From positions 744,001-808,000 of the forward strand of contig NZ_JAGSYG010000001.1 in the NCBI RefSeq assembly GCF_025685655.1: DNA of 64,000 bases, in the 5' to 3' direction. Within the stretch, counting starts at the first letter, position 1. Each line of letters opens with the position of its first letter. Under the pieces are notes generated by a model. The model did not search any database and had not been told where the DNA came from. It was given only the letters and a program-made list of their open reading frames with translations. This stretch comes from Acidicapsa ligni (lineage in GTDB: Bacteria > Acidobacteriota > Terriglobia > Terriglobales > Acidobacteriaceae). Of the stretch, positions 1-8,979 are shown piece by piece. A program made the translations under genes and the position numbers.

Positions 1-2
1 TA

Positions 3-3000
3 TCGAACGTCCATGTGGACGTGAGCGAGCAGACGCGTGCCGATGCACAATTGAGCGCGGGATCGGTAACCGAGACCGTTGAAGTCGCAGCTCCTGCCAT
101 CTCTCTCGAAACCACGCAGCCTCAACTCGGAACAGTCATCGAGAACAAGATCACCGAGGAGATCCCGGTGCTCATCGGCGGCGGTCCCGGCAATCAAGGA
201 CCGCGCGACCGGCAGATTGACGACTATCTCTTTCTCGCACCAGGAGTCACTGGCGGCGAATGGAGCCATCGAATCAACGGCGGCACAGACTACGCCAACA
301 CCGTGATGTTCAATGGCGTCGTCGCCGTACAGGCCGAGACGCAGGGCTATCAGTCCAACATCAATCCGCCCTTCGAGATGGTCAACGAAGTTCGAATCCT
401 GACAAACAGCTTCAGCGCACAGTATGGCCTCGGCCAGGGAGTAGCGTCCTACCAGTTCGCTTCAGGCACCGACACCCTCCACGGCGATGGATTCGAAGTA
501 TTGCGGAATACGATGTTCAACGCAGCCGGCGCCAATCCTGGCTTTAACGCCGATGGCACCAAAGAATCCGCTCCATCCATTCACGAGCATAACTTCGGCT
601 TCTCCGTCGGCGGGCCGGTTGTGTTGCCCAAGCTCTATAACGGGCAGAAGAAGACGTTCTTCCACGTAAGTTCGGACTGGTTCCGGTTGGATCAAAAAGA
701 TACCGGCACCATGACCGTTCCCACGGTCGCAGAAGTCAACGGAGATTTCAGCAATCTTCTCTCCCTCGCCACACCGCAGCCAATCTTCGTTCCCCAGGGC
801 TTTGTCGCTCCACAGGGTTGCGATGCCCCGGCTCCCGGACAGCAATGGCAGGGCAACGTTATCCCCAAGGGCTGCTTCAGTGCTTCGTCAGCAAGCCTGC
901 TCTCATTCATTCCCGCGCCAAGTCAGCCCGGCCTGTCCAACAACGCCAGCTCTTCGATCGGCACTCTTCCGACTCGGCAGACGAACTGGGGTCTTTCCGT
1001 TGACCACAATCTCACCGAGGTACAGAAGCTGCACGTGAGCTTCTGGCGTGACAAATATCACTACGTCTTCTGCTGCAGCAACAACGCCCACTTCGGCAAC
1101 GAGCTGGGAGGCGCAACAGACGAACCGCGTCTCGGCACCGGACTCTTCGTTACCTATTCAACCGTTCTCTCACCACGCCTGATCATGAGCGCCGGTTTCG
1201 GTGGCATGGGCGAAATTAACAACGGCTTCAACGCCTTCATGGGCGTCAGCCTGGGTTCGGTTGCGGACGAAAGCGTTCTGCCAACCATCAGCTTCAATCA
1301 AAATGGTCTTCCGAACGCGCCCACTACCTGGGGCAACAGCACCGCCGGCAGCACCATCGCTGTCAATCGCAAACTCGGTCTGAGCTTCGATAACAACTGG
1401 CTTTGGACAATGGGTCGTCATACGTTCAATATCGGTTGGGAGCTGCGGCGTGCGGCACAGGACGATAACGAGTGCCCCACCTGCGGCGGCTCCTTCGCCT
1501 TCAGCAACCGTACAACCTCCGATCCAAACGACATCGGCAACACCGGCAACGCCTTCGCCAGCTTCCTTCTCGGAGACGCGGACTCCAGCTATCGCCGCCT
1601 TACCCAGGAGAACAAGCTACGTAACTTCTATGTCGGTTCTTACATTCAGGACGACATCAAGGTCACGCCAAAACTCACCGTTAACGCAGGTCTTCGCTGG
1701 GACGTCATGGTTCCCTTCCACGAATTGAGCAACAACGTTGTTTACTTCGACGCGAACGCCACCAACGCAGCAGCAGTCACGCCCGGAGGAGCTCCATTGC
1801 TCGGCGCAGCGAACAAGCTGGGCGTCTCCGGCTACGATCGCGCCGACATCATCTTCACGCACTTTGATCCCCGGTTCGGTGTAGCTTACGGCATCAACCG
1901 CAAGACTGTGATCTCCGCTGGATTCTCCATCAACCACCTCAATGGCGGCCCATACGACTTCGGGAACAACAAGCTCAGCCTTCAATACGGGACGCTGCTC
2001 GCCGGTATCGCCAATGTCAATTCCAACGGATCGAACATCCCCGGCAACGGGCAGTGGGATCTGCATCCTCTGCCGATTCCCGGTAATACTCCCTTCACTC
2101 CGACCGAGTTCAACGGACTCGGCGTGCTGCACGCTTTCTCCAAAAATCCCGGCTCCTATCCGTACGGGGAATACTGGAACATCGGTGTCCAAAGGGAACT
2201 GCCCTACAACCTGCTCCTCTCCGTCGCATACGTCGGCAACAGAGGCGTACATCTTCCCTCGATGGTGAACCCCATCAACCAGACCGATCCGAAGAACATA
2301 GCGCGGTTCTGCCCCAGCGGAAACGTCAATGACCCCAACTGCGTAATGTCGCCCAACTCACCCAATTACGCATGGACCAGCGCAGTAGCTCAGGCGGACC
2401 TCAGGCAAGCGGGCTTTGCACCATGCCCGGGCGGCACAACCAGCGCAGGCTTCTACGCCCCCTATTGCAACTTCATGAAAGACTATGGAGCGAATGCCGG
2501 ACTCGCACAGGCTCTGCTTCCCTATCCTCAATACAACCCGTCAGAATCATGCGGCGGCCTTTGCAATCCATTCGATATGAACGGATCGTCAACGTACAAC
2601 GGCGTACAAACGCAACTTCTGAAGCGCTACGCAGATGGACTCTCCATCCTCGCGAACTACACCTATGCCCGCAGCCTCTCCAACACGGATAGCGGTTTCG
2701 CCTACCAGAACTATGGGTCGTTGAACAAGTTCAATCAGAAAGCAGAATGGACCGTTGCAGGCGCCGATCAAACCCACATGGTCAACCTGGCGCTCGTATA
2801 TGAACTGCCATTCGGCCCCGGCAAGACATTCTTCAACACCGGCGGCTATCTCGGAAAGAACCTCTGGGGCGGCTGGCAGGTAAGCGGCGCATTCCAATAC
2901 GCCAGCGGAACTCCCCTGACCGTCTACAGCAACAGCAGCGATCCGCTGTTGAACGGCTTCAACCGCGCCAACTTCAACGCGAGCACCCCGCTCCACGTGA

Positions 3001-3353
3001 ACTACAACAACTATTACAAGGGCCTGCCGGTCTACAACACGGCGGCATTCTCAGACCCAGGTTTTGGACCTGGAAACTCACCCCGCAACCTCGAACAATT
3101 GCGTACCTCCTTCGGATCCAATGAAAATCTCGCCCTGGCAAAGCGCTTCTATGGCGGGGAACGGATCAACATGGAATTGCGCATCGAGTTCTTCAACGTG
3201 CTGAACCGCATGCAGGTCTGCTCACCAGACGACACCGTGACCGATGGAGCCAACAACTTTGGCCTCGTCCAGCCCAACGGCGGCGGCGGAAGCAGCCCTT
3301 GCCAGGCCAACACTCCACGACAAGGGCAGGCATACTTCAAGGTGTCCTTCTAA
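3..3353 (+). CDS. TonB-dependent receptor, Oar-like (5' end outside window)
   Basis: Large outer-membrane beta-barrel of the acidobacterial Oar/TonB-dependent receptor type, expected to import large substrates such as glycans or peptides, energised by TonB. The reading frame is open from the first bases of the window, and its first visible residues (ending ...SVTETVEV) look like the end of an N-terminal carboxypeptidase-regulatory-like domain. The signal peptide, that domain and any TonB box are therefore cut off. A plug-like region (about residues 40-190) is followed by a long barrel with repeated aromatic beta-strand patterns. The C-terminus ends in Phe (YFKVSF), the usual barrel-assembly signal. 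About 1,116 residues are visible, typical for the family. A strong hairpin terminator follows the stop. The substrate cannot be read from sequence. Confidence 0.9.
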   Translation, partial: SNVHVDVSEQTRADAQLSAGSVTETVEVAAPAISLETTQPQLGTVIENKITEEIPVLIGGGPGNQGPRDRQIDDYLFLAPGVTGGEWSHRINGGTDYANTVMFNGVVAVQAETQGYQSNINPPFEMVNEVRILTNSFSAQYGLGQGVASYQFASGTDTLHGDGFEVLRNTMFNAAGANPGFNADGTKESAPSIHEHNFGFSVGGPVVLPKLYNGQKKTFFHVSSDWFRLDQKDTGTMTVPTVAEVNGDFSNLLSLATPQPIFVPQGFVAPQGCDAPAPGQQWQGNVIPKGCFSASSASLLSFIPAPSQPGLSNNASSSIGTLPTRQTNWGLSVDHNLTEVQKLHVSFWRDKYHYVFCCSNNAHFGNELGGATDEPRLGTGLFVTYSTVLSPRLIMSAGFGGMGEINNGFNAFMGVSLGSVADESVLPTISFNQNGLPNAPTTWGNSTAGSTIAVNRKLGLSFDNNWLWTMGRHTFNIGWELRRAAQDDNECPTCGGSFAFSNRTTSDPNDIGNTGNAFASFLLGDADSSYRRLTQENKLRNFYVGSYIQDDIKVTPKLTVNAGLRWDVMVPFHELSNNVVYFDANATNAAAVTPGGAPLLGAANKLGVSGYDRADIIFTHFDPRFGVAYGINRKTVISAGFSINHLNGGPYDFGNNKLSLQYGTLLAGIANVNSNGSNIPGNGQWDLHPLPIPGNTPFTPTEFNGLGVLHAFSKNPGSYPYGEYWNIGVQRELPYNLLLSVAYVGNRGVHLPSMVNPINQTDPKNIARFCPSGNVNDPNCVMSPNSPNYAWTSAVAQADLRQAGFAPCPGGTTSAGFYAPYCNFMKDYGANAGLAQALLPYPQYNPSESCGGLCNPFDMNGSSTYNGVQTQLLKRYADGLSILANYTYARSLSNTDSGFAYQNYGSLNKFNQKAEWTVAGADQTHMVNLALVYELPFGPGKTFFNTGGYLGKNLWGGWQVSGAFQYASGTPLTVYSNSSDPLLNGFNRANFNASTPLHVNYNNYYKGLPVYNTAAFSDPGFGPGNSPRNLEQLRTSFGSNENLALAKRFYGGERINMELRIEFFNVLNRMQVCSPDDTVTDGANNFGLVQPNGGGGSSPCQANTPRQGQAYFKVSF

Positions 3354-3370
3354 TACGCAGATGCACCAGT

Positions 3371-3399
3371 AAGGGAGCAGGATTTTCCTGCTCCCTTTT
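3371..3399 (+). terminator. Intrinsic terminator of the TonB receptor gene
   Basis: Perfect 12-bp inverted repeat (AAGGGAGCAGGA / TCCTGCTCCCTT) with a TTT loop, followed by TTC, 18 bases after the receptor stop codon. Confidence 0.8.
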
Positions 3400-3410
3400 C
3401 CTGCTCCTTA

Positions 3411-3461
3411 TTGCCTTTGCCTTTCTGTCTGTCATTCCCGAAGGGAATCTGCTTCTGCCTT
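3411..3461 (+). repeat. Dispersed REP-like element, copy 1
   Basis: First of seven intergenic copies in this window. It has a CTTTGCC-rich lead-in, the core CTGTCTGTC, the palindrome ATTCCC-GAA-GGGAAT at 3434-3448, and then CTGCTTCTG. It lies just after the receptor terminator. The rest of the intergenic stretch to 3656 shows nothing else convincing. Confidence 0.75.
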
Positions 3462-3656
3462 TCTCTCAGAAGAGCAATTGTCCCAATACCAAAGAACGCC
3501 CTCTCCTGATTTCCCCCGAGCACCCGGAGATTGCCTCGACCGATACTCCTTGACAAGCATCGCCCCAATGCCCAATCCTTCGTGGATTGAAGAGGAACGC
3601 TTCGACCCGTCGAGCGATACGCTTAGCATCCACAACCATTCTTGAAAGGAAACGTG

Positions 3657-4352
3657 ATGAAGGCCAGAAACCTGCTCTTTATTCTTTGCCTTGGCTTCTC
3701 TTCGCTGAGTGCTGTTGCAGCGGACAACGCAAGCTTGAATGAACGAATCAACGACGCAAGAAACGTGATACGGCAAATCATGATGACGCCCGACAAGGGT
3801 ATTCCCAACGGCATCGCGCGCCAGGCGACTTGCGTTGGCGTCATTCCCAGCGTGAAGAAAGCGGCCTTCATCGTAGGTGCTTCGTATGGGCAGGGCGTTG
3901 TTACCTGTCGCACAAAGAAAGGCTGGAGCGCGCCAGTATTCATCCGTCTCGCCGGCGGCAGTGTTGGATTCCAGATTGGTGGTCAGGCCACAGATCTTGT
4001 ACTGGTAGCAGTGAACGACAAGGGGTTTCAGGATCTGCTCAAGTCCAAGTTCAAGATTGGCGCGGATGCCGCCGCCGCCGCTGGTCCCGTCGGTAGAAAT
4101 GCCGCCGCCGGAACCGATCTGAGGCTGAACGCCGAACTACTGACCTATTCACGATCCAAAGGTCTCTTTGCCGGGATCGATCTGAATGGCGCCGTAGTCT
4201 CGCAGAACACAGATGACACGAACGCGTTCTACGGAGGCAATGCACCGCACTTCGAACGTATCCTGCACGGCGGAGTGCCTGTTCCCCCTGCAGCACGATC
4301 TTTTGTGCAGGCCGTAGGCCGTTATTTCGCCGCAGCTAACGTCGATAAATAA
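3657..4352 (+). CDS. Secreted SYLF (Ysc84-like) lipid-binding domain protein
   Basis: Predicted periplasmic or surface protein of 231 residues with a Sec signal peptide (about residues 1-21, cleavage after AVA-A). The SYLF/Ysc84 domain fills the rest: the region around VGVIPSVKKAAFIVGAS, then the glycine-rich FIRLAGGSVGFQIGGQ, then the AELLTYSRSKGLFAG(I/V)DL segment typical of the family. SYLF domains bind phospholipid or membranes in studied eukaryotic members, and the bacterial role is unclear. I chose the ATG at 3657 rather than the in-frame start at 3642 because AAAGGAAAC lies at ribosome-binding distance and the signal peptide then begins normally. A hairpin terminator follows. It appears to be a single-gene unit. 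Confidence 0.85.
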   Translation: MKARNLLFILCLGFSSLSAVAADNASLNERINDARNVIRQIMMTPDKGIPNGIARQATCVGVIPSVKKAAFIVGASYGQGVVTCRTKKGWSAPVFIRLAGGSVGFQIGGQATDLVLVAVNDKGFQDLLKSKFKIGADAAAAAGPVGRNAAAGTDLRLNAELLTYSRSKGLFAGIDLNGAVVSQNTDDTNAFYGGNAPHFERILHGGVPVPPAARSFVQAVGRYFAAANVDK

Positions 4353-4380
4353 ACTCTCTGCTGCACCTTTTTTGTCACCG

Positions 4381-4430
4381 ATGTGAAGATTGGCCAGCCC
4401 GTTGTAATGGCCGCCAATCTTCACATATTT
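4381..4430 (+). terminator. Hairpin terminator after the SYLF gene
   Basis: Perfect 14-bp inverted repeat (ATGTGAAGATTGGC at 4381-4394 and GCCAATCTTCACAT at 4413-4426) with an 18-nt loop, followed by ATTT, 28 bases after the SYLF stop. Confidence 0.65.
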
Positions 4431-4544
4431 GCAATCCCTTCGCGCCAAACATCACAACAAATATCACAAAATGGTCAATGATCTGAGAAGATCAGGACAT
4501 CCGCATGGCGGGCAGGAATGTCGAACGCGAGATACTGCCGAAAT

Positions 4545-4586
4545 GTCATCATAGAGATGCCATCATGGAGGTGCCATCATGATCGA
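4545..4586 (+). repeat. 14-bp imperfect tandem repeat carrying the RBS and start codon
   Basis: Three units of about 14 bp (GTCATCATAGAGAT, GCCATCATGGAGGT, GCCATCATGATCGA). The second unit supplies GGAGG seven bases before the aldo/keto reductase ATG. It also contains an ATG (4565) opening a five-codon reading frame whose TGA overlaps the real start as ATGA. Confidence 0.6.
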
Positions 4587-5523
4587 ATCTTCTGATTTTA
4601 GGCTTAAGAAAATGCCGCTCAATCACGGAGCAGGTCACATGCCCGCACTCGGCTTTGGAACCCTCATTCCAGATGCAGCCGTAACACTGAGTGCCACCAG
4701 AGATGCACTCAATGTTGGATTTCGTCACTTCGATTGCGCCGAACGATACCGGAATGAGCGTGAAGTAGGCGAGGCCCTGCAGGCAGGACTTGCCGCCGAC
4801 AAAATCGCGCGCGAAGACATCTTCGTCACCACTAAATTGTGGAATACCAATCATCGACCCGAGCGCGTCGAACCGGCTTTCGATGCAAGTCTGGAAAGAC
4901 TGAGGATCAACTATCTGGATCTCTATCTCATCCACACTCCATTCGCGTTTCAGCCGGGCGAGGAGCAGGATCCGCGGGATCAAAACGGCGATGTCGTCTA
5001 CGACCGCGATGTGACATTGCTCGACACCTGGAGGGCAATGGAAAGTCTCGTAGACCACGGCAAATGCCGGGCTATCGGACTGTCCGACGTCACCCTGAAC
5101 ATACTGTCGCCCATCTATGAATCGGCGAGAATCAAACCGGCCGTGGTCCAGGTCGAGTCGCATCCGTATCTGCCGGAAACAGAGCTACTGCAGTTCTGCA
5201 AAGAGAAGGGCATCGTCTTTTTGGCCTTTGCGCCTTTGGGGCATGGAATAAGGCCGGGACCGCTCGAAGATCCAGTGATCCTCGCAATCGCTGCACGAGT
5301 TGGCAAGACGCCGGCACAGGTTCTGCTGGCCTGGGCCGTGCAACGCGGCACTGCTTTACTTACCACGCCCAGAACTGCGGATCGCGCAAAAGAAAACTTC
5401 GACATCTCCGCCCTTCCGGATGATGCGATCGATGAGATCAATCGCATTCAAACCCGTCAAAGACTCAATGACGTGGTGAACACCGGTAGCCCGGGATTCA
5501 TTCCACGGGCAAAATCAGTGTGA
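4579..5523 (+). CDS. Aldo/keto reductase
   Basis: NAD(P)H-dependent oxidoreductase of the aldo/keto reductase superfamily, 314 residues, cytosolic, with a TIM-barrel fold. The complete catalytic tetrad is visible: Asp52 and Tyr57 in FDCAERYRNE, Lys86 in TTKLWN, and His119 in LYLIHTPF. The substrate-pocket and cofactor segments (VVQVESHPYLPE, then LAWAVQRGT and TPRTADRAKEN) also match the family. The start at 4579 has GGAGG seven bases upstream. The next gene, an NTF2-like protein, follows directly and may be co-transcribed. The exact aldehyde, ketone or sugar substrate cannot be assigned. Confidence 0.9.
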   Translation: MIESSDFRLKKMPLNHGAGHMPALGFGTLIPDAAVTLSATRDALNVGFRHFDCAERYRNEREVGEALQAGLAADKIAREDIFVTTKLWNTNHRPERVEPAFDASLERLRINYLDLYLIHTPFAFQPGEEQDPRDQNGDVVYDRDVTLLDTWRAMESLVDHGKCRAIGLSDVTLNILSPIYESARIKPAVVQVESHPYLPETELLQFCKEKGIVFLAFAPLGHGIRPGPLEDPVILAIAARVGKTPAQVLLAWAVQRGTALLTTPRTADRAKENFDISALPDDAIDEINRIQTRQRLNDVVNTGSPGFIPRAKSV

Positions 5524-5549
5524 AAGCTCAACAGCACCTGGAGCGGCCC

Positions 5550-5933
5550 ATGCAAGAGGAGCAAATACGAGAAGCCCTGAACGCGCACTGGCAGGCGTCC
5601 GCAGCAGGCGATGCAAACGCGGAGCATGATATTTACGATGACGATGCCATCTGTGATTATCCCCAGTCAGGCGAACGAATCATCGGGCGAAGCAATTTGC
5701 AGGCTTTGCGGAGCCATCATCCGGGCAAGCCGTCAGGCTTCAGCGTCCGGCGAATTGTCGGAAAAGGGGATCTCTGGATCACGGAATACACGATCCTCTA
5801 TCTGGAGCGGCCAGCATACACAGTAAGCATTATGGAGTTCCGTAACGGCAAGGTCGTGCACGAGACGCAGTATTTTGCAGACCCATTCGAAGCGCCGACA
5901 TGGCGAAGTCAATGGGTTCAGCAGATACCGTGA
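5550..5933 (+). CDS. NTF2-like / SnoaL-like domain protein
   Basis: Small cytosolic protein of 127 residues with the cone-shaped NTF2/SnoaL fold. The N-terminal helix (IREALNAHWQASAAGDANAEH) leads to the DDAICDYPQSGERIIGR segment, and the C-terminal strands (SIMEFRNGKVVHETQYFADPFEAP) are characteristic. Members include ketosteroid-isomerase-like enzymes, polyketide cyclases and non-catalytic proteins, so no reaction is assigned. I prefer the ATG at 5550, with GGAG six bases upstream. An in-frame GTG at 5520 would overlap the aldo/keto reductase stop, but no good ribosome-binding site precedes it. The tight coupling suggests that the two genes form an operon. Confidence 0.8.
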   Translation: MQEEQIREALNAHWQASAAGDANAEHDIYDDDAICDYPQSGERIIGRSNLQALRSHHPGKPSGFSVRRIVGKGDLWITEYTILYLERPAYTVSIMEFRNGKVVHETQYFADPFEAPTWRSQWVQQIP

Positions 5934-6037
5934 TGCCGCCTTCAATCGGCATCGATGAAGCGGCATGGATGAAGCTCTGCGGCAAGGTTGTCCGTCGCAA
6001 TCGTTGAGAGTGTTAAAGCATTTCAGGAGTCTTGGCA
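5934..6037. other. Gap before the GH116 gene
   Basis: 104 bases with no gene. They contain the GGAG ribosome-binding site eight bases before the ATG at 6038 and otherwise show nothing. Confidence 0.5.
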
Positions 6038-8662
6038 ATGAAGCAGACAGGTTGGAATCGCAGAGATTTCCTGAGGGCCGGTATCCAGGCCGCTAGTGTA
6101 GCCGGGGTTGTAACCAACGCGAATCTTCTGACGGCAACCGAAGCCATCGAACCCACTACCACTGCCACTGCCACTGCCACAGCATCAGCACCAGCATCGA
6201 AGAGTCCAGTTTCATTGGCTGGTGGGTTGACCAAATACGAAAACGAAGACCTGTCTCGCGTCACGTATCCGCTAGGCGGCATCGGCGCGGGCATGGTCTG
6301 TCTCGATGGCACCGGCGCACTCTCGAACGTCTCTATTCGCAACCATCCAGACCTGTTCAATGAGCCTTGCATCTTCGCCGCTGTCGCCATACGCGGAGCA
6401 AATGGACATGGAGAAGCCGCTCGCGTGCTTGAAGGGCCCGTACCCGGCTGGAAGATATTCGGCATGCCGAACAGCGGCCTGGGTGAGGGAGATCACGCCT
6501 ACGGATTTCCTCGTTTCCAAAATGCAAGTTTTACCGCACGCTTTCCTTTCGGAACAGTATCGCTGAGCGATCCGGATATGCCTGTAACAGTGGAACTGAC
6601 GGGCTGGAGTCCCTTCACACCGGGCGATGCAAACAATTCGAGCCTTCCAGTAATCGCCTTGGAGTATCGATTCACGAATCCAACCGACGAAGCCATCGAT
6701 GCGGTTTTTTCCTTCAACGCCAAAAACTTTCTTCCGCCTGACTACGCTGCGCCTGAGGATCCTCATGCAGTTCGCAAGCTCGACGAAGGCTTTATTTTTT
6801 GGAGCGGAGGAACGCAGGAGAAGCCGTGGGATGAAGCTGCATTTGCCGTGACGGCAAGCGAACCCGACCTGAAGATTAACTACTCCTGGTTTCGCGGCGG
6901 CTGGTACGACGCTCTCACCATGGCCTGGAAGGATGTAGCGAGCGGCGCCGCTTTCGACCGCCCTCCGGTTTCGGCGAACGAACAGCCTTCACCCGGCGCA
7001 ACCTTGTTTGTTCCCTTTAAACTCGCGCCGCGAGAGCATCGCACAATCGCTTTGCGCCTCTGTTGGTATTCGCCGCAAACCCATCTGCGCAGCGGAGCAG
7101 CGGGCGCACCCGATGAAAATGAGATCAAGCCGGGAGATGCCACATATCGGCCCTGGTACGCCGATCAGTTCCCCAATATCGAGGCAGTCGCAAAATACTG
7201 GAAGGATCATTACGCAGACCTGCGCACTCGCACAAAGACGTTTACTGAAACCTTCTACGACTCCACATTACCGCCAGAAGTGGTCAATGCTGTCGCATGC
7301 AATTTGTCCATCCTCAAATCTCCAACGGTGCTGCGACAAGCCGATGGAAAGTTCTGGGCATGGGAAGGCACAGCGGATGACGTAGGCAGTTGCCCTGGAT
7401 CGTGTACGCACGTGTGGAACTACGCGCAAGCCGTGCCGCATTTGTTTCCCGAGCTTGAACGGACTCTGCGCGAAACCGAGTTTGGTCCTAATCAGGACGA
7501 GCAGGGACATCAACAATTTCGAGCTGCGCTTCCCATCCGGCCCATCGGCAACTACTTCCACGCCGCCGCCGATGGACAACCCGGCGGCATCATGAAGATC
7601 TACCGGGAGTGGCGCATCAGCGGTGACACAGAATGGCTGCGCGGTCTCTGGCCAAAAGTGAGAAAGAGTCTCGACTACTGCGTCGAGACCTGGGATCCCA
7701 AACACAAGGGATGGATCGAAGAGCCGCACCACAATACCTACGACATAGAGTTTTGGGGCCCGACCGGCATGTGCACCAGCATTTACCTGGGTGCGCTTCA
7801 TGCCGCCGTCCTTATGGGAACAGCACTCGGCGATAACGTAACTCTCTACAACACTCTTTATGAGAGTGGCCGCAGGCGCATGGAGACTGAGCTTTTTAAT
7901 GGCGAATACTTCATTCAGAAGATCGAATGGAAAAACCTGCGAGCGAAGAACCCCGTTGAGTTCCGGAGTTATGGCGGCAATTACTCTCCCGAAGCGCGCG
8001 AGTTACTCGAAAAAGAAGGCCCCAAATATCAGTATGGAACCGGCTGCCTTTCTGACGGTGCGATCGGCGCCTGGTTTGCAATGGCCTGCGGTTTAGAGCC
8101 GGTTCTGGACCAGGAGAAAGTCGCCAGCCATCTTCGCGCCGTGCATCGCTACAACCTGAAGAAAGATCTCTCGCACCATGCCGATCCGCAGCGGCCAGGT
8201 TACGCACTGGGAGCCGAAGGCGGACTCCTGCTATGCACCTGGCCCAAAGGCGGAGCTCTCTCTCTGCCTTTTGTCTACTCGAACGAAGTCTGGACGGGCA
8301 TTGAATATCAGGCAGCTTCGCACATGATCGCAAGCGGACTGGTGGAAGAGGGCCTCGACGTTGTACGCACCTGCGCCGCCCGCTACGATGGCCGAATGCG
8401 CAACCCATTCGATCAATATGAGTGCGGACACTGGTACGCCCGTGCCATGTCTTCCTACGCCCTTCTGCAGGCATTCAGCGGAGCACGCTACGACGCAGTT
8501 TCAAAGACACTCTACTTGAAACCAGTCATCCCCGGGGATTTCCGCTCTTTCTTATCGACAGCAACAGGATTCGGAACAGTGGGCGTGAAAAATGGCAAAC
8601 CCTTCCTCGAAGTCACGTCAGGCACCATCCCATTCAAGAAGATAGAGTACGCAACCGCCTAA
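6038..8662 (+). CDS. Tat-exported GH116-family glycosidase (glucosylceramidase/beta-glucosidase-like)
   Basis: 874-residue exported glycoside hydrolase related to GBA2-type non-lysosomal glucosylceramidases and archaeal beta-glucosidases/xylosidases (GH116). The N-terminus carries a twin-arginine signal (NRRDFLRAG), followed by a Thr/Ala linker encoded by an ACTGCC repeat near 6157-6192. The N-terminal beta-sandwich domain begins around LGGIGAGMVCLDGTG. The C-terminal (alpha/alpha)6 barrel includes CTHVWNYAQAVPHLFP, the EEPHHNTYDIEFWGP segment where GH116 enzymes place their nucleophile Glu, and the CLSDGAIGAWFAMACGL segment where the acid/base Asp is expected. The catalytic assignments are inferred from family alignment by memory. 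The ATG at 6038 has GGAG eight bases upstream. Substrate specificity is unknown. Confidence 0.85.
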   Translation: MKQTGWNRRDFLRAGIQAASVAGVVTNANLLTATEAIEPTTTATATATASAPASKSPVSLAGGLTKYENEDLSRVTYPLGGIGAGMVCLDGTGALSNVSIRNHPDLFNEPCIFAAVAIRGANGHGEAARVLEGPVPGWKIFGMPNSGLGEGDHAYGFPRFQNASFTARFPFGTVSLSDPDMPVTVELTGWSPFTPGDANNSSLPVIALEYRFTNPTDEAIDAVFSFNAKNFLPPDYAAPEDPHAVRKLDEGFIFWSGGTQEKPWDEAAFAVTASEPDLKINYSWFRGGWYDALTMAWKDVASGAAFDRPPVSANEQPSPGATLFVPFKLAPREHRTIALRLCWYSPQTHLRSGAAGAPDENEIKPGDATYRPWYADQFPNIEAVAKYWKDHYADLRTRTKTFTETFYDSTLPPEVVNAVACNLSILKSPTVLRQADGKFWAWEGTADDVGSCPGSCTHVWNYAQAVPHLFPELERTLRETEFGPNQDEQGHQQFRAALPIRPIGNYFHAAADGQPGGIMKIYREWRISGDTEWLRGLWPKVRKSLDYCVETWDPKHKGWIEEPHHNTYDIEFWGPTGMCTSIYLGALHAAVLMGTALGDNVTLYNTLYESGRRRMETELFNGEYFIQKIEWKNLRAKNPVEFRSYGGNYSPEARELLEKEGPKYQYGTGCLSDGAIGAWFAMACGLEPVLDQEKVASHLRAVHRYNLKKDLSHHADPQRPGYALGAEGGLLLCTWPKGGALSLPFVYSNEVWTGIEYQAASHMIASGLVEEGLDVVRTCAARYDGRMRNPFDQYECGHWYARAMSSYALLQAFSGARYDAVSKTLYLKPVIPGDFRSFLSTATGFGTVGVKNGKPFLEVTSGTIPFKKIEYATA

Positions 8663-8752
8663 GCGTTAAGCCACCCGCAACCAAATCTTGTTTTCAAAAA
8701 GTGGACAATCCAGAAGCTCACAACTTTTGTAAGTTAAAGATTCTAAGATAAA

Positions 8753-8845
8753 TGGCGGAGAGAGGGGGATTCGAACCCCCGATAGAGCTTTTGACCCTAT
8801 AACGGTTTAGCAAACCGCCGCCTTCAGCCACTCGGCCATCTCTCC
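8753..8845 (-). tRNA. tRNA-Ser (anticodon GCT)
   Basis: On the minus strand the gene folds as a class II tRNA. The acceptor arms GGAGAGA and TCTCTCC are complementary, a G discriminator base and an encoded CCA follow, the D-arm is GCCGAGTGGCTGAAGGC, and the anticodon loop reads TTGCTAA with anticodon GCT. A long variable arm, and a T-arm GGGGGTTCGAATCCCCC, complete it. The length of 93 nt including CCA fits serine. Confidence 0.97.
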
Positions 8846-8979
8846 GGCTTTTCGGATTATACCCGAAACCATGCACATCCCATCGCCGTCTTCGCGAATG
8901 CTACCGCATTCCGCATTCCCGGCCCTCGAAGCTCATTTTTCCCTTGGGGTGATGGAGCATCGTTGTTACATTCACATTT

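Noticed and set aside
3550..3578. TTGACA before the SYLF gene as a promoter
   Set aside because: The sequence 17 bases downstream (CAATCC) is a poor -10 match.
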